Below are positions 19,401 to 34,400 of a stretch of DNA of 64,000 bases, piece after piece. The position numbers and the translations under genes are program-made. Below the pieces are notes generated by a model. The model did not search any database. It was given only the letters and a program-made list of their open reading frames with translations, and had not been told where the DNA came from. Origin of the DNA: Mycobacterium sp. Root135 (GTDB taxonomy: Bacteria; Actinomycetota; Actinomycetes; Mycobacteriales; Mycobacteriaceae); the NCBI RefSeq assembly GCF_001426545.1, contig NZ_LMEZ01000008.1, positions 166,889 to 230,888 on the forward strand, written 5' to 3'. Numbering within the stretch: position 1 is the first letter of the stretch; each line of letters starts with the position of its first letter.

Positions 19401-22400
19401 CGGGTGGTCAACCGTCTCGCGGGCTCCGGCGTGACGATCCAGACCAAGGAGCTGTTCCAGCTCCGCACCCCCCGAGCGCTGGAAGACGTCCTCGCCACCC
19501 GCGTCACCGAGGCGTCACCCGAGCGCTTGGCCGTGACGGCCGAGCCCGCCGCCTGGCACGGCCTCGCCGACGACGAACTCGCCCGCCTCGTCGACGGGTG
19601 CCCCGTCGAGGTGCAGGACGTGTGGCCACTGTCGCCGCTGCAGCAGGGTGTCTACTACCAGTCCACCTACACCGACGACGTCAACACCTATCTGGCCCAG
19701 AACGTCTTCGACTTCGACCGCACGCTCGACGTCGACGCGATGCGTACCGCGTTCGGTGCGCTGCTGTCGCGGCACGACAATCTGCGGGCAGGCTTCACCA
19801 GTGAGGATCTGGTGCGGCCCGTGCAGTACATCGGCCGCTTCGTCCCCGCCGACGTCACGCTCGTCGACCTGTCGGACCTGACGCCGGAAGCCGCGGACGA
19901 GCGGCTCGCCGAGGTCATGCGCGCCGACGCCGAGAACCCCTTCGACCTGCGGATGCCACCGCTGGTCCGGTTGACGGTGATCCGGCTGCCGGGGCGCGGG
20001 GACCGGCTGCTCCTCACCTGTCACTTCCTGCTGTGGGACGGCTGGTCGCGTGAGCTCGTGCTGCGAGAGTTGTTCACGCTGTACGACTCCCGCGGGATCC
20101 GTGGCGCCCTGCCCGCCGCCAAGAGCACCTACGTCGACTATTTGCGCTGGGTGGACGCCCAGGATCAGGCCGAGTCCGTCCAAGCCTGGTCCGACGCCCT
20201 GGCCGGACTGCCGGAGGCGACGCTGGTGGCGCCGGATGCCGTCGGCCGCGAACCCGCACTGCCCCAACGTGTCTACGGCGAGCTGTCCCGCGAGGTGACC
20301 GCCCGCCTCGAGCAGCACACCAGAACCAGTTCCACCACCGCCAACACGGTCCTGACCGCCGCCCTCGGCATGGTGCTCGGCTACGAGACCGGAAGCACCG
20401 ACGTCGTGTTCGGCACGACCGTCGCGGGCCGGCCACCAGAGCTGCCCGGTGTCGAGAACGTCATCGGCCAGTTCCTCAACACCGTCCCGGTACGCGTGGA
20501 GACGACACCGAATACGACTGTCGCCGAACTACTTCGACGCGTCGAGGACTTCCGCCTCGACCTCATGGCACACGAATACGTCGGGCTCGGCGACATCACC
20601 CGCAGTGCCGGGCACCAGCCCCTGTTCGACGCGCTCTACGTCCTGCAGAACTTCCTCGACGACGACACGTTCACCGAGTTCGAGCGCCAGCACGGCATCG
20701 TCGGCGTCGACTTCGTCGACACCACGCACTATCCGCTGACGTGGGTGCTGACCCCGGGGGAGCGGCTGACGATCAAGCTGGAGTTCCGGCCCGACGTCGT
20801 CGACCCGGAGGCCGCAGCGGCGATGGTCGAGCGCCTCGTCCGCGCCGTCGACGCGCTTCTGACCCAACCCGATGCCGCGCTCGGCGACCTCGACCTGGCG
20901 CTGCCCGCCGAGCGCGACGCGCTGGCCCGGCAGTGGCGCGCGACCGAACACGACATCGGTGACGACACCATCGCCGACCTGCTGGCCGACCGGGCCCGCA
21001 GCTGCCCCGACGAGACCGCGCTGGTCTTCGGTGACACCCGGCTGACCTACGCCGAGCTGGACGGGCGAATCAACCAGCTCGCCCGCCGCCTGCTCGAGGG
21101 CGGCGCCGGTCCCGAGCGCGTCGTCGCACTGGCACTTCCCCGCTCGGTGGACATGGTGGTGGCGCTGTTCGCGGTGCTGCGCACCGGTGCCGCCTATATG
21201 CCGCTGGAACGGGATTACCCCGTGGCTCGGCTCACCGGCATGCTCGACGACGCCCGTCCGGTGCTGCTCGTCTGCCACGCCTCGAGCGCCGAGGTGGCCG
21301 ATCACCAGGACCAGCTCGGTGGCGCCGTGCTGCGGCTCGACGACCCGGGCGTCCGCGACGCGCTGGCCCACACGCCGGGCGACGCCCTCACCGACGCCGA
21401 GCTCGGTGACTTCGCGAGAAGTGCTGGGCCACAACGCCTGGAGCACCCGGCCTACGTGATCTTCACCTCCGGGTCCACGGGACGTCCCAAGGGTGTCGTC
21501 ACGCCCTACCGTGGCCTGACCAACATGCAGCTCAACCACCGCGTCGAGATCTTCGAACCCGCGATCGCCAAGGCCGGTGGCCGACGACTGCGGGTGGCGC
21601 ACACGGTCTCGTTCTCCTTCGACATGTCGTGGGAGGAACTGCTGTGGCTCGTCGAAGGCCACGAAGTGCACATCTGCGACGAGGAACTGCGAAGGGACGC
21701 CACCGCGTTGGTGGCGTACTGCCACCAGCACCGCGTCGACGTCGTCAACGTGACACCCAGCTACGCACACCACCTGTTCGAGCAGGGGCTACTGGAGGAC
21801 GGCGGCCATGCGCCGACGCTCGTGCTGCTCGGCGGTGAGGCCGTGTCGGACGACGTGTGGCGTCGCCTCCGCGACCTTCCGAACGGCACCGGCTACAACC
21901 TCTACGGCCCCACCGAGTACACCATCAACACCCTCGGCGCCGGAACCGACGACAGTGCGACCCCCACTGTCGGACAACCGATTTGGAACACCCGCGCCTA
22001 CGTCCTCGATTCGTGGCTGCGTCCCGTCGGCGACGGTGTCGTCGGCGAGCTGTACATCGCTGGCGCCGGGCTGGCGCGCGGCTACCTCGACCGGCCCGCC
22101 CTGACTGCGGACCGCTTCGTGGCCGACCCCTTCTCCGAGGGCGGCAGGATGTACCGCACGGGCGATCTGGTGGCCCGGCGGTCCGACGCCGGTGGCACGC
22201 TGGACTTCCTCGGGCGCAGCGACGACCAGGTGAAGATCCGCGGCTACCGAGTGGAACTCGGCGAGGTTGCCGCGGCGCTCTCCGCGCTGCCGGAGGTGCG
22301 CCAGGCCGTCGCCATCGCACGCCCAGGCCCGTCGGCGTCGGTGAAGCAGCTGGTTTGCTACGTGGTCCAAGAGGATCCCAGGCAGGATCAGGAGGCGTTC

Positions 22401-25400
22401 GCCGCCGAGCTGCGAGCGGCCGTGTCGCAGACCCTGCCCGACTACATGGTGCCCGCGCTGTACGGATTCGTCGACGCGATCCCCCTGACGGTCAACGGAA
22501 AGCTCGACGTCCGCGCCCTTCCCGATCCCGTCGTCCCTGCGTCCGGCCCGTCGCGGAACCCGCGAGATGACCGAGAAGCGTTGTTGGCCAGCATCTTCGC
22601 CGACGTACTCGGTCTCCCGCAGGTCGGCATCGACGACGACTTCTTCACCCTCGGCGGGGACAGCATCTCCTCGATCGCGGTGTCGGGCAAGGCCCGCAAG
22701 GCGGGTCTGCACCTCACCCCGCGCGACGTCTTCCGCCGCAGGACCGTCGCGGCGCTGGCCGCTGTCACGGACGGCTCCACGACGCCGACGGCACCCGCCG
22801 AGCGCGACAGCGGCATCGGCACGATCGCCGCGACGCCGATGCTCGCCGAGACCGCCGACGCGCAGACACCATTGGCCAACTTCTACCAGTCGACGGTGTT
22901 GGCCACCCCCGCCGGAATCACCGGCAGCCAAATGGAACTCGTCATCCAGGCCATGCTCGACACCCACGACATGCTGCGTGCGCGCCTCGACGTGGGCGGC
23001 GACGGCTGGACGCTTACGGTGCCGCCCGAGCCGGTGTCGGCCGGTTCGGTGCTGACCGTCCGGGATGGCGCTCTCACCGCATCCGACGTCGAGGCAGCCA
23101 CCAACGCCGCTGCCGCCGAACTCGACCCAGAGAACGGCCGGATGGTCCGCGCGGTCTGGTACGACGCGTCGGAGGGCAGCGGCGAGCTTCTGCTGGTCGT
23201 GCACCACCTCGTCGTCGACGGCGTCTCGTGGCGCATCGTCACCGAGGATCTGACGGCCGCGTGGGCGGACGTGACCGCGGGAAGGCCCGTTTCTCTCGAC
23301 GACGTTCCGACGTCGTTCCGGACTTGGTCGGGTGCCATTGCCGCGACGCGTTTCGACGGCGAGGCGCCGTATTGGAACGACGTGTTGGCGACGGCCGACC
23401 CGGACCTCGGCCACCGACCCCTCGACCCGGCCGTCGACACGGCGGAAACCGTCCTCAGTCAAAGCTTCTCGCTACCGGGTGACGTCAGCTCGGCACTGCT
23501 GTCGTCGGTCCCCGCCGCGGTCTATGGTGGCGTCAACGACGTGCTGCTCAGCGCGCTCGCGCTGGCACTGGCACGGTGGCGGGCCGACCGTGGGCACCGC
23601 GAGAGCACCGCGGCGGTCGTGAACCTCGAGGGCCACGGCAGGGAACCGGAGCTCGTGGCCGGGCACCTCGACCTGTCCCGCACGATCGGCTGGTTCACGG
23701 CGATCTACCCGGTGCGCCTCGATCCGGGGGCCGTCGAGTGGGACGACGTCCTTGCGGCCGGTAAGGCACTGGCGGCGGCGGTGAAGGCGGTGAAGGAGCA
23801 GCTGCGCTCCACGCCGAGCCGCGGACTTGGCTACGGCGTGCTGCGCCACCTCGACTCCGCCCGACCCGTCGCCGGGGCCGCACCCCAAATCCTCTTCAAC
23901 TACCTCGGGCGCTTCGCCGGGGGCAGCGGCAAGGCGTGGGAGCCGGTTGCGGAGTTCGGTGGTCTGCGGGAGGGCGTCGACCCCACCAATCCGGCTGTGG
24001 CACTGGAGATCAACGCCATCGCCGAGGACGGACCCGGTGGCACGCGCCTGACCTTCACGTTGTCCTGGCCCGGCGGACTGCTGGATGCCGTCGACGTCGA
24101 CGAACTCGCCGCGCTGTGGTCGGCCGCGCTGACGGCGCTGACCCGATGCGACGCCCTGGCCGGGCACACCTCGTCGGACTTCCCGCTCGTCGACGTCGCC
24201 CAAGAGGACCTGGACGGCTGGCAGGCGACCGGACCCGTGGAGGACGTGCTGCCGCTGCTGCCGTTGCAGGAGGGCATGTACTTCCACGGAGCCCTCGGCG
24301 CGGGGGACGACGACTACACCGACACCTACCGCGTGCAGCAGATCGCCGAGCTCTCGGGACCGGTCGACCCAGAGGCGTTGCGCGCCAGCCTGAGCGCCGT
24401 CATGGCGCGACACCAGGCGCTGCGGGCCGGGTTCCACGAGCTGCGGGACGGTCGGATCGCGCAGGTCATCTGGGCCGACGTACCGGTCGCCCTCGAGGTC
24501 GTCGACGCGACGACCGCGGACGACCGCGCCGCGCTTGAGCGTCTCGACGACGTTGCCCGCGAACAACTGTCACGACCGTTCGACCTCGCGGCACCGCCAT
24601 TGGTTCGGTACGCACTGGTGTCGTTGACCGCCCAGGACCACCGGCTGGTTCAGACCATGCACCACATCGTCGCCGACGGGTGGTCCTACCCGGTGCTGTT
24701 CGGCGACGTCGTCGCGCACTACAACGCGGCGTTCGGAGTCGGCACGGGCCTGGCCCCGCTGGTCGGAACGCTGCGCGACCACGTCGAGGCCGTTCGCGGC
24801 GGCGACCAGGACGCCGCCCGGCAGGCGTGGAAGACGGCGCTGATCGGGGTCGAGGCGACACACCTCTTCGAGACGCCGAAAACCGTTGGCGAACACAGCA
24901 GCTCGGTTCGTCGACTCTCGGCCGAGCTCACGACCGAACTGACCAGGACGGCACGGGAACGCGGCGTCACGCTCAGCACCGTGTTGCACGGCGCGTGGGG
25001 ACTGCTCCTCGGGCGACTTCTCGACCGCAGGCGCGTGGTGTTCGGGTCGACGGTGTCGGGTCGCGGCGGCGAGCTCGCCGGAACCGACTCGATCGTCGGA
25101 CTCCTGATCAACACCCTCCCGGTGCCGATGGCCTGGGACAACGACACGTCGATCGCGGCGGTCATGGTGGACCTGCAGGATCAGCAGAGTACCGTCCTCG
25201 ACGCCCAGCATCTGGGCCTTGCCGAACTGGCCCGGCTCGCCGGAGTTCGGGAGTTCTTCGACACCATGGTCGTCGTCGAGAACTTCCCGACGGTGGCCAG
25301 CGAGCCGTCGAATGACGCTCGAGCACTGCACTTCCAGGGCTTTACCGGCACCGACTCACCGCACTACCCGGTGTCGTTCGTCGCGTATTTGGACGACCGG

Positions 25401-28400
25401 CTCACGGTGGAGATCAAGTACGACACCGGTGCGGTCACCGCGGCCCAGGCCGACAGGTTCGCCGAACGCGTCGAGCGCATCCTTGCGGCGTTCACCAAAC
25501 ACCCGGACACCCCCGTCGGCGACGTCGACCTGCGGACTGACGCCGAACGCGATCTGGTCTCGGGGACGACGTCCCGGCAAGGCCCCGACCGCACGCTCGT
25601 CGACGCCTTCGGCGCTGCCGTCGCCGCGCACGCACACCGCACCGCGGTCAGTTGCGGGGCGGACCGCATCACTTACGCCCAGCTGGACGAAAGGGCCTCG
25701 GCGGTCGCCGCGACGCTGACCGCGCTCGGCGTTCGACCGGAGTCCAGGGTCGCCGTCGCGCTGCCACGGTCACTCGATCTGATCGTCGCGCTGCTCGCCG
25801 TCATCAAGGCGGGCGGCACCTACGTCCCGTTGGACGTCGACTCACCGGAGGCGCGGCTTCGGCACATCGTCTCCGACTCGGCACCGGTGTGCATCCTGGT
25901 CGACCGGGCCGACCGGTTGCCCGACGGAGTCTCGACCGAATCCACCCCACTGGTGCTCGTCGACGACGCCGCGCACCAGCGAGCGGGCACGGCGCAGGTA
26001 CCGGCGCTGGCCGCCGACCACGCGGCGTACGTCATCTACACCTCCGGCTCGACCGGCGTCCCCAAGGGCGTGACGGTCACCCACCGCAACGTTGCGGCGC
26101 TGTTCGACGGCACCGCAGCACTTTTCGACTTCGGTCCCGACGACGTCTGGACGATGTTCCACTCCGCGGCGTTCGACTTCTCGGTGTGGGAACTGTGGGG
26201 TCCGCTGCTGCACGGTGGCCAACTCGTCGTCGTCGAGCAGGCCGTTGCCCGCGACCCCGACCGGTTCCTGGAACTGCTGGCCTCCGAACGGGTGACGGTG
26301 CTGAACCAGACCCCGTCGGCGTTCTACCCGCTGATCGAGGCCGACCGGCAGGGTGGCCGGACGTCGTCACTCGGGTCGGTGCGCTACGTCGTCTACGGCG
26401 GGGAGGCGTTGGACGCCACCCGACTCGCCGCCTGGTACGAGCGGCACGACGCGGATTCGCCGCGGCTGGTCAACATGTACGGCATCACCGAGACCTGCGT
26501 GCACGTGTCACACCGTCCGCTCGAGGTCTCCGACTCGGCAGGCGCCACTGGCAGCGTCATCGGTGACGCCATCCCGGGCCTGCGAATCCACCTGCTGGAC
26601 CAATCGCTGCAGCCCGTGCCCACCGGAGTCGTCGGCGAGATCTACGTCGCGGGCGGGCAGATCGCGCGCGGATACGTCGGCAAACCCGGCCTCACCGCGA
26701 CGCGCTTCGTGGCCAACCCGTTCGACGGCGCCGGCGAGCGGCTCTACCGCAGTGGTGACACCGCGATGTGGACCGAGGACGGTGAGCTCGTCTACGTCGG
26801 GCGCTCCGACCAACAGGTCAAGGTGCGCGGCTACCGGATCGAGCTCGGCGAGGTCGAGTCGGCGCTCGCGGCCCTCGAGGACGTGGCGAACGCCGCGGCA
26901 GCGGTCCGTCAGGACGAGACGGGCCGCACCCGGCTGGTCGGATACGTGGTCGGCCGCACCCCGGTCGACGTCGCCGAGGTGCGTGCGCAACTGGCCACCC
27001 GGCTGCCCGACTACATGGTGCCGTCCGCGCTGGTGGTCTTGGATTCCCTGCCCTTGACGGTCAACGGCAAGCTGGACCGTGCCGCGCTGCCGGCACCCAC
27101 CGAGGCGCCCGCCGCACCCGCGCGTCCCGTCGCCGACGCCCAGACACCTGGGAACACGGCGGAGCTGTTGGCGGCGCTGTGCTCTGAGATCCTCGGAGCC
27201 ACAGTGGGGGTCGACGACGACTTCTTCACGATGGGCGGCGACAGCATCGTCGCCATCCAGCTGGTGAACCGGGCCCGCCGACAAGGCGTCCGGATCACCC
27301 CGCAGCAGGTGTTCGTCAACCGCACGCCAGCAGCGCTCGCCGCGGCCGCCGAGGCCGTGGCGCCACAGCAGGCTGCCATCGACGACACCGACGCCGGACC
27401 CGACCTCGGCGAGGTCATGTTGACGCCCATCGTGCAGCGGCTCGCGGAGCTCGGTGGCGGCGTGGACCGACTCAACCAAGCCGAGCTGCTCCTCGCACCG
27501 GCCGGAGCGACGGTCGAGCAGCTCGACGCGGCCGTCAACGCCGTCGTCGTGCGCCACGACGCGCTCGGACTGCGACTGCACCGGCCTGCGCCCATGCTGT
27601 GGTCGCTGGAAACGGCTGCTGCGCCCCGTGTCTCGATCCGCCGGATCGACGCCTCCGCGTTCACCGACGACGAACTCGTCGATGCGATCGGCGTGCAGTC
27701 CGACGCGGCGGCCGACCGCCTCGACCCCGGAACCGGGGCACTGGTTGACGCCGTGTGGTTCGACCTCGGCCCCGATCGACAGGGTCGCCTGCTGCTGACG
27801 GTGCATCACCTTGCGGTGGACGGCGTCTCCTGGCGCATCATGATCGACGACCTGGGGGAGGCCTTCGACCAGGTGCGGGCGGGCACGCGCCCCGCGTTGC
27901 CCGCGGTGCCGACCTCGATCCGGTCCTACGCCAGGACCGTCAACGAAAGCGCACAGCAGGCAGCGCGATTGGCGGAGTTCGAACACTGGACCTCGACGCT
28001 CGCGCCAGGCGGCGAACTCGACGACCGGGCCAACACGGTCGGTCTGACGGTGGGCTCGACCCGCGACCACGAGATGCGGCTGACGGCCGCGGAGACGGTG
28101 CCGCTGCTGACGTCGGTCCCCGCGATGGCCAACGCCGACGTCACCGAGACGCTGGTGGCCGCCCTGTCGGTCGCCGTACGGCGCTGGCGTGGCGCCAAGG
28201 GCGGAAGCTCCGATGCACCACTGGTGTTGGACCTGGAACGCCACGGTCGCGACGGGTGGGACGCCGATCTGGACCTGTCCCGCACCGTCGGCTGGTTCAC
28301 CGCGATCGCACCGGTTCGGTTGCCAGTCAACACGTCCGACGACCACGTCGCCGTCCTCAAGGAGACCAAGGAGCGACTGCGCGCGGTCGCCGACGGCGGC

Positions 28401-31400
28401 CTGGGATTCGGCCAGCTGCGCTACTGCAACCCCCGCACGGCGGCGGCCCTCGGCCGGCTGCCGGCACCGCAGTTGCTGTTCAACTATCTCGGCCGTTGGG
28501 CGGCCGACGGCACGGGGGATTGGGACTCGGCACCGGAGGTGGCCGCGCTTCGCGGTGGCCCCGACCCCGACCTCGGCACCCCCTACCTGCTGGAGATCAA
28601 CGCCATCTGCGACGAGACCGTCGACGGCCCGGTACTGCGTGCAACGCTCACCTACGCCGACGGGGAGCTGGGCGAGGACTCCGTCGTCGACCTTGCCGAG
28701 CACTGGTCGGCGGTGCTGCGTGAGCTCGGTCAGCTCGGGGGCGGCCCCTCTGCGCCCTCCCTCACGCCGTCGGACCTGACGTTCGTCGAGCTGTCCCAGG
28801 CCGACGTCGACCGCGTCACCGCCTCGACGACGCTTGCCGTCGAAGACATCTGGCCGCTCTCGCCGTTGCAGGAGGGGGTGTACTTCCAAGCCAGTTACGC
28901 CAAGGCCGCGGTGTACATCGTGCAGAACGTCTTCGAGTTCGCCGAGCCCGTCGACCTCGACGCACTGCGCACCGCGTACTCGGCGGTGATGCGGCGCAAC
29001 CCGGTGCTTCGCTCGTCCTTCCTCGCCGACGGCCTGCCGCATCCGGTCGCCGCGATCGCGAAGGACCCAGTGTGCGAGCCCGAATTGGTCGACCTGACCG
29101 ACGTGGCGCCCGCCGACCTCGACGCACGCCTGGCCGAGATGACCGCCGCCGACCGGCTACGCACCTTCGACCTGACCTCGCCCCCGCTGGCCAGGATGAC
29201 GGTCGCCCGCACCGCCGAACGCGACCGCCTGATCTTCAGCTATCACTTCCTGCTCTTGGACGGTTGGTCCCGTGAGCAGCTGCTGCGTGAACTGTTCGCC
29301 GAGTACGGGGCCGCGAAGACGGGTGTGTCGGCCCGGCTCCCCGAGCCGACCGCCCACTTCACCGACTACCTGCGCTGGCTCTCTTGCCAGGACCGCGACG
29401 CCTCGGCGCGGCAGTGGGCCACGGCGTTGTCCGGCCTCGCCGCACCGACGCTTCTGGTGCCCGCCGCAGTGGGCACCGAGCCCACGCTGGCGCTCCGCCT
29501 CGACTTCACGTTGAGCGAGCAACAGAGCACGATGCTGGTGCAGGCGGCCCGCGAGGCGGGCGTCACCCTCAACGCCCTCATCAGCACCGCGTTGGCGATG
29601 GTGCTCGCGTACGAAACGGGCGGCGACGACGTCGTTTTCGGCTCCACCGTCGCCGGACGTCCCACCGACCTCGAGGGCATCGAAGACGTCATCGGTCTCT
29701 TCCTCAACACCGTCCCGACGCGGGTGCGGCTCGATCCGAGCCGTTCGGTCGCCGAGACGATGCGGGCCGTGCAGTCCGACCGACTGGCCCTGATGGACCA
29801 CGAGTACCTCGGCCTCGGCGATATCCACCGTGCACTCGGTTCCGGCGGCGGGGCACTGTTCGACAGCCTCTACGTCCTGCAGAACTTCCTGGACGACGAC
29901 ACCTTCACCGACATGGAGTCTGAGTACGGCATCGTCGGACACGATTCGATCGACGCGTCGCACTACCCGTTGACCTGGGTGGCCTCTCCCGGACGCGAAC
30001 TGTGGGTGAAGCTCGAGTACCGACCGGACGTGGTGGACCGGGCCGACGCCCAGCGTCTGCTGGACCGCCTGCGCCAGGCGATGCTCCAGATCGCCGACGG
30101 TGCAACGACTCTGGCGGCAGTTCCGATGCTGCTTCCCGACGAGACCGCCGCGCTGGTGGCGCACGACTATTCGACCCGCCACAACCTTCCCGCCGCCACC
30201 GTGATGGACCTGCTCGCCGAGCGCTGCGCGCAGTCGCCACGGGCCACGGCGTTGGTGTGCGCGGGCGAGAGCGTCGACTACGCAGTGTTGGACGAACATG
30301 TCAACCGCCTGGCATGGTTGCTACGGCACCGCGGAATCGGTCCGGAACAGACTGTTGCCCTGGCAATTCCACGCTCGATCGACGCCGTGATCGCACTCTT
30401 CGCGGTGCTGCGGGCCGGCGCCGCCTACCTGCCGCTCGAGCTGGACTACCCGGACGAGCGACTGGCGATCATGCTCGCCGACGCGGGACCGGTGTGCCTG
30501 CTCACGACGACGGCCGTGGCGTCCCGCATCGCGGCGGCGACCCCGCCCAACTGCCCCGTCGTCGTCCTCGACGACGACGGCGTGCGAGCCGAATTGGCCG
30601 CAGAGACAACGCAGTGGGACGGATTCGCGCCGTCGCTGGACAACCCGGCCTACGTCATCTACACCTCGGGGTCGACCGGCAAGCCCAAGGGTGTCGTCAC
30701 CCCGCATCGCGGCCTGACCAACATGCACCTCAACCACCGCGAGGCCATCTTCGCGCCCGCCATCGCCAAGGCGGGCGGGCGAGGGCTGCGGATCGCCCAC
30801 ACGGTGTCGTTCTCCTTCGACATGTCGTGGGAAGAGCTGCTGTGGCTCGTCGAAGGACACGAGGTCCACATCTGCGATGAGGACTTGCGCAGGGACGCAA
30901 CCGCATTGGTGGCCTACTGCCATCAGCACGACGTGGACGTCGTCAACGTGACGCCCACCTACGCCCAGCTGCTGTTCGACCAGGGGCTTCTCGACAAGGA
31001 AGGTCATCCGCCGGTCCTAGTGCTGCTGGGAGGTGAGGCCGTGTCGGCGGCGGTCTGGGACCGGCTGCGCGACAGCGACACCAGCTACGGCTACAACCTC
31101 TACGGTCCAACCGAGTACACCATCAACACCCTCGGCGGAGGAACCGATGACAGCGCGACGTCCACTGTTGGAACGCCGATCTGGAACACCAGGGCCCACA
31201 TTCTCGACCCGTGGTTGCGTCCCGTTCCCGACGGCGTCGCGGGCGAGCTCTACATCGCCGGAGCGGGTCTCGCCCGCGGCTACCTCCGTCAGCCGGGGTT
31301 GAGCGCTGGCCGGTTCGTGGCCAACCCGTTCGAGCCCGACGGGCGGATGTACCGGACCGGAGACCTGGTGGTCCGCCGACGCGCCGCCGACGACCGGGCC

Positions 31401-34400
31401 GGAAACCTTGACTTCCTTGGCCGCACCGACGACCAGGTCAAGATTCGTGGTTATCGCGTGGAAGTCGGCGACGTGCAAAGTGCGATCGCCGCACATCCAC
31501 GCGTGACGCAGGCGGCGGTCGTCGCCCGTCCCGATCCGAAGACCTCCGGGTCGCATCAGCTGGTCGCCTACGTGGTGCCCAAGGGCGGCCTGGCGCTCTC
31601 CGACGACGAAGCCTCGTCACTGATCGGCGAGTTGCGCAGCCACCTCAAGGCCGCACTGCCCGGGTACATGGTGCCATCGGCGATCGCGGTACTCGAGCGA
31701 CTTCCGTTGACCGACAACGGAAAGCTCGACGTTCGAGCCCTGCCGCACGTCGACCCCAGCACCCAGCGAGCCCCCAGCCGGGCGCCGCAATCCGCGACCG
31801 AGGAGACGCTTTGCCGGATCTTCGGTGAGGTGTTGGAACTCGACGAAGTCGGGGTGGACGACGACTTCTTCGACCTCGGCGGCCATTCGCTGCTCAGCAT
31901 CCGTCTGATCGGTGGGGTTCGGGCCGGGCTCGGCGTCGAGATGTCGATCCGCGACGTCTTCGACGCGCCGACCGTCGCCGCGCTCGCCGACCTCCTTGAC
32001 TCGAAGCCGGCCGCGCAGGCGCCTCGGCCGGCACTGGTGGCGTCGCAGCGCCCCGAGGTCTTGCCGACCTCGTCCGCGCAGGAACGTCTGCTGATCCTCG
32101 ACCGGCTCGGCGAGACCGGCCTGGCGTACAACTATCCGTTGGTGTTCCGGGTCCGCGGACCGCTCGACGTCGACGCGCTCCGCGCCGCCCTCGGCGACGT
32201 CGTCGACCGCCACGAGTCGCTGCGGACGGTGTTCGGCGATTCGGACGGCGTCCCGTTCCAGCAGGTTCTGCCCGGCGGAACCCCCGTGCCGGTGCAGGTC
32301 CTCGACCGCGCCGAGGACGACGTCCAGGCGCAGATCGCCGCCTCGACGGCGCACGCCTTCGACCTGGCATCTGAGATTCCCTTGCGGGTCGACGTCATTC
32401 GGGCCGGAGCCGACGACCACACGGTCGTCGTGCTGCTGCACCACATCGCGACCGACGAGTGGTCCGACGCCCCGTTCGTCACCGACCTGAACCGCGCCTA
32501 CGAGGCGCGGATCGCCGGTGCCGACCCGGACCTGCCCGGCCTGCCCGTGCAGTACGCCGACTACGCGCTCTGGCAGCGCGACCTGCTGACGGCCATCGGC
32601 GACGAGCAGCTGACGTACTGGCGCGAGGCGTTGGCCGGCGCGCCCGACGAGCTCACCTTGCCGACCGACCGCCCGAGGCCGACGAGGCCCAGTGGCGTCG
32701 GCGGCACCGTCAACCTCGACATCTCACCGGAAGTGGCTGCGGCACTGCGTAACCTGGCCGCCGAACGCCAGGTCAGCGTCTTGATGGTGCTGCATGCGGC
32801 GGTCGCGACGCTTCTGCACCGGTTGGGTGCCGGCGACGACATCGTCGTCGGGACTCCGGTTGCGGGCCGTGGCGACGCCGCGCTCGACGACGTGATCGGC
32901 TTCTTCGTCAACACCGTGGTGCTGCGGGTCGACGTCGCGGGCAACCCGTCGTTCGGCGACCTGCTGACCCGGGTCCGGACGACGGACCTGGCGGCATTCG
33001 CCCACCAGGAGCTGCCCTTCGAGCGGCTCGTCGAAGACCTCAACCCGCCCCGTGTCGCGGGCCGAAACCCGTTGTTCGGCGTCTTCATCGGATACCACCG
33101 CCGCGCCGGTGCGGATGCGGACATGTTCGGGCTTCCCACGCAGTGGTGTGACCCCGACTCGTCGGCGGCGATGTTCGATTTGGGCTTCACCCTCGTCGAC
33201 GAGGGCGGTGACGGCGGCGCCACCATCATGGCCGAGTACGGCGCCGACCTCTTCGACGAATCGACCGTGCGAACGCTGGCCTCTCGGCTGGTGGGGATGC
33301 TCTGCGAGGTCGTGGTCGACGCCGAACGTCCGATCGGAGCCGTCGAGGTGCTCGCCGCAGGCGAGTTCGACGATCTGGTGACCGACCGGAACCGCACGAC
33401 CCGCGATCTTCCGGCAACGGGATTGGGCGCGTTGGTGTCTCGGCAGGCTGCGCGCACACCGACGTCGACGGCCGTGGTCTTCGACGGACGCGAGCTGACC
33501 TACGCCGAGCTCGACGGGTGGTCGGACCGGCTGGCCGCCAACCTCGTCGAGGACGGTGCCCAACCGGGTTCGATCGTCGGGGTGTCGCTGCCCCGGTCGG
33601 TGGAGCTGATCGTCGCCCTGGTGGCCGTCGCGAAGTCGGGTGCGGCGTTCCTGCCGCTCGACCCCGACTATCCAGCGGATCGGTTGGCGTACATGACCTC
33701 CGACGCCGCGCCGGCCGTGGTGCTGGACGACCCCTACACGGTGGTATGTGCCAGCGGTGACACGGCGGTGACGCCGCCCGCCGACGTCGACCCACGTCAG
33801 CTGGCGTACGTCCTGTACACGTCCGGTTCGACGGGCCGACCCAAGGGTGTCGCGGTGCCACACGCGGGCATCGTCAACCGCATCGCGTGGTTGCAGGACG
33901 CCTACCCGCTGGGGTCCGAGGACCGGATGCTGGTGAAGACTCCGATCAGCTTCGACACGTCGGTGTGGGAGGTGTTCTGGCCCTTGAGCGTCGGCGCCAC
34001 CCTGGTCGTCGCCCAGCCCGGTGGTCACCGCGACCCCGGCTATTTGGCGGAAACCATTGTCTCCCAACAGGTCACTGCGGTGGACTTCGTGCCGTCGATG
34101 CTCGAACTGTTCCTCGAGGAACCCCGGGCCGCCCTCTGCACGTCGCTGACCAGGGTCACCGTCGGCGGCGAGGCGTTGTCGGCCGACGTGGCGGCTCGGT
34201 TCGCCGACGTCGTCGACGTGCCACTGCACAACCTCTACGGACCCACCGAGGCATCGGTCGACGTCCTCGGCTGGACCGCCGACGGCGGACCGGTCGCCCT
34301 TGGTGTGCCGGGCTGGAACGTCCGCGCCTACGTGCTGGACCCCTACCTCAACCCCGTTCCGGTGGGCGCTCCCGGCGAGCTGTATCTGGCCGGGGTGCAA

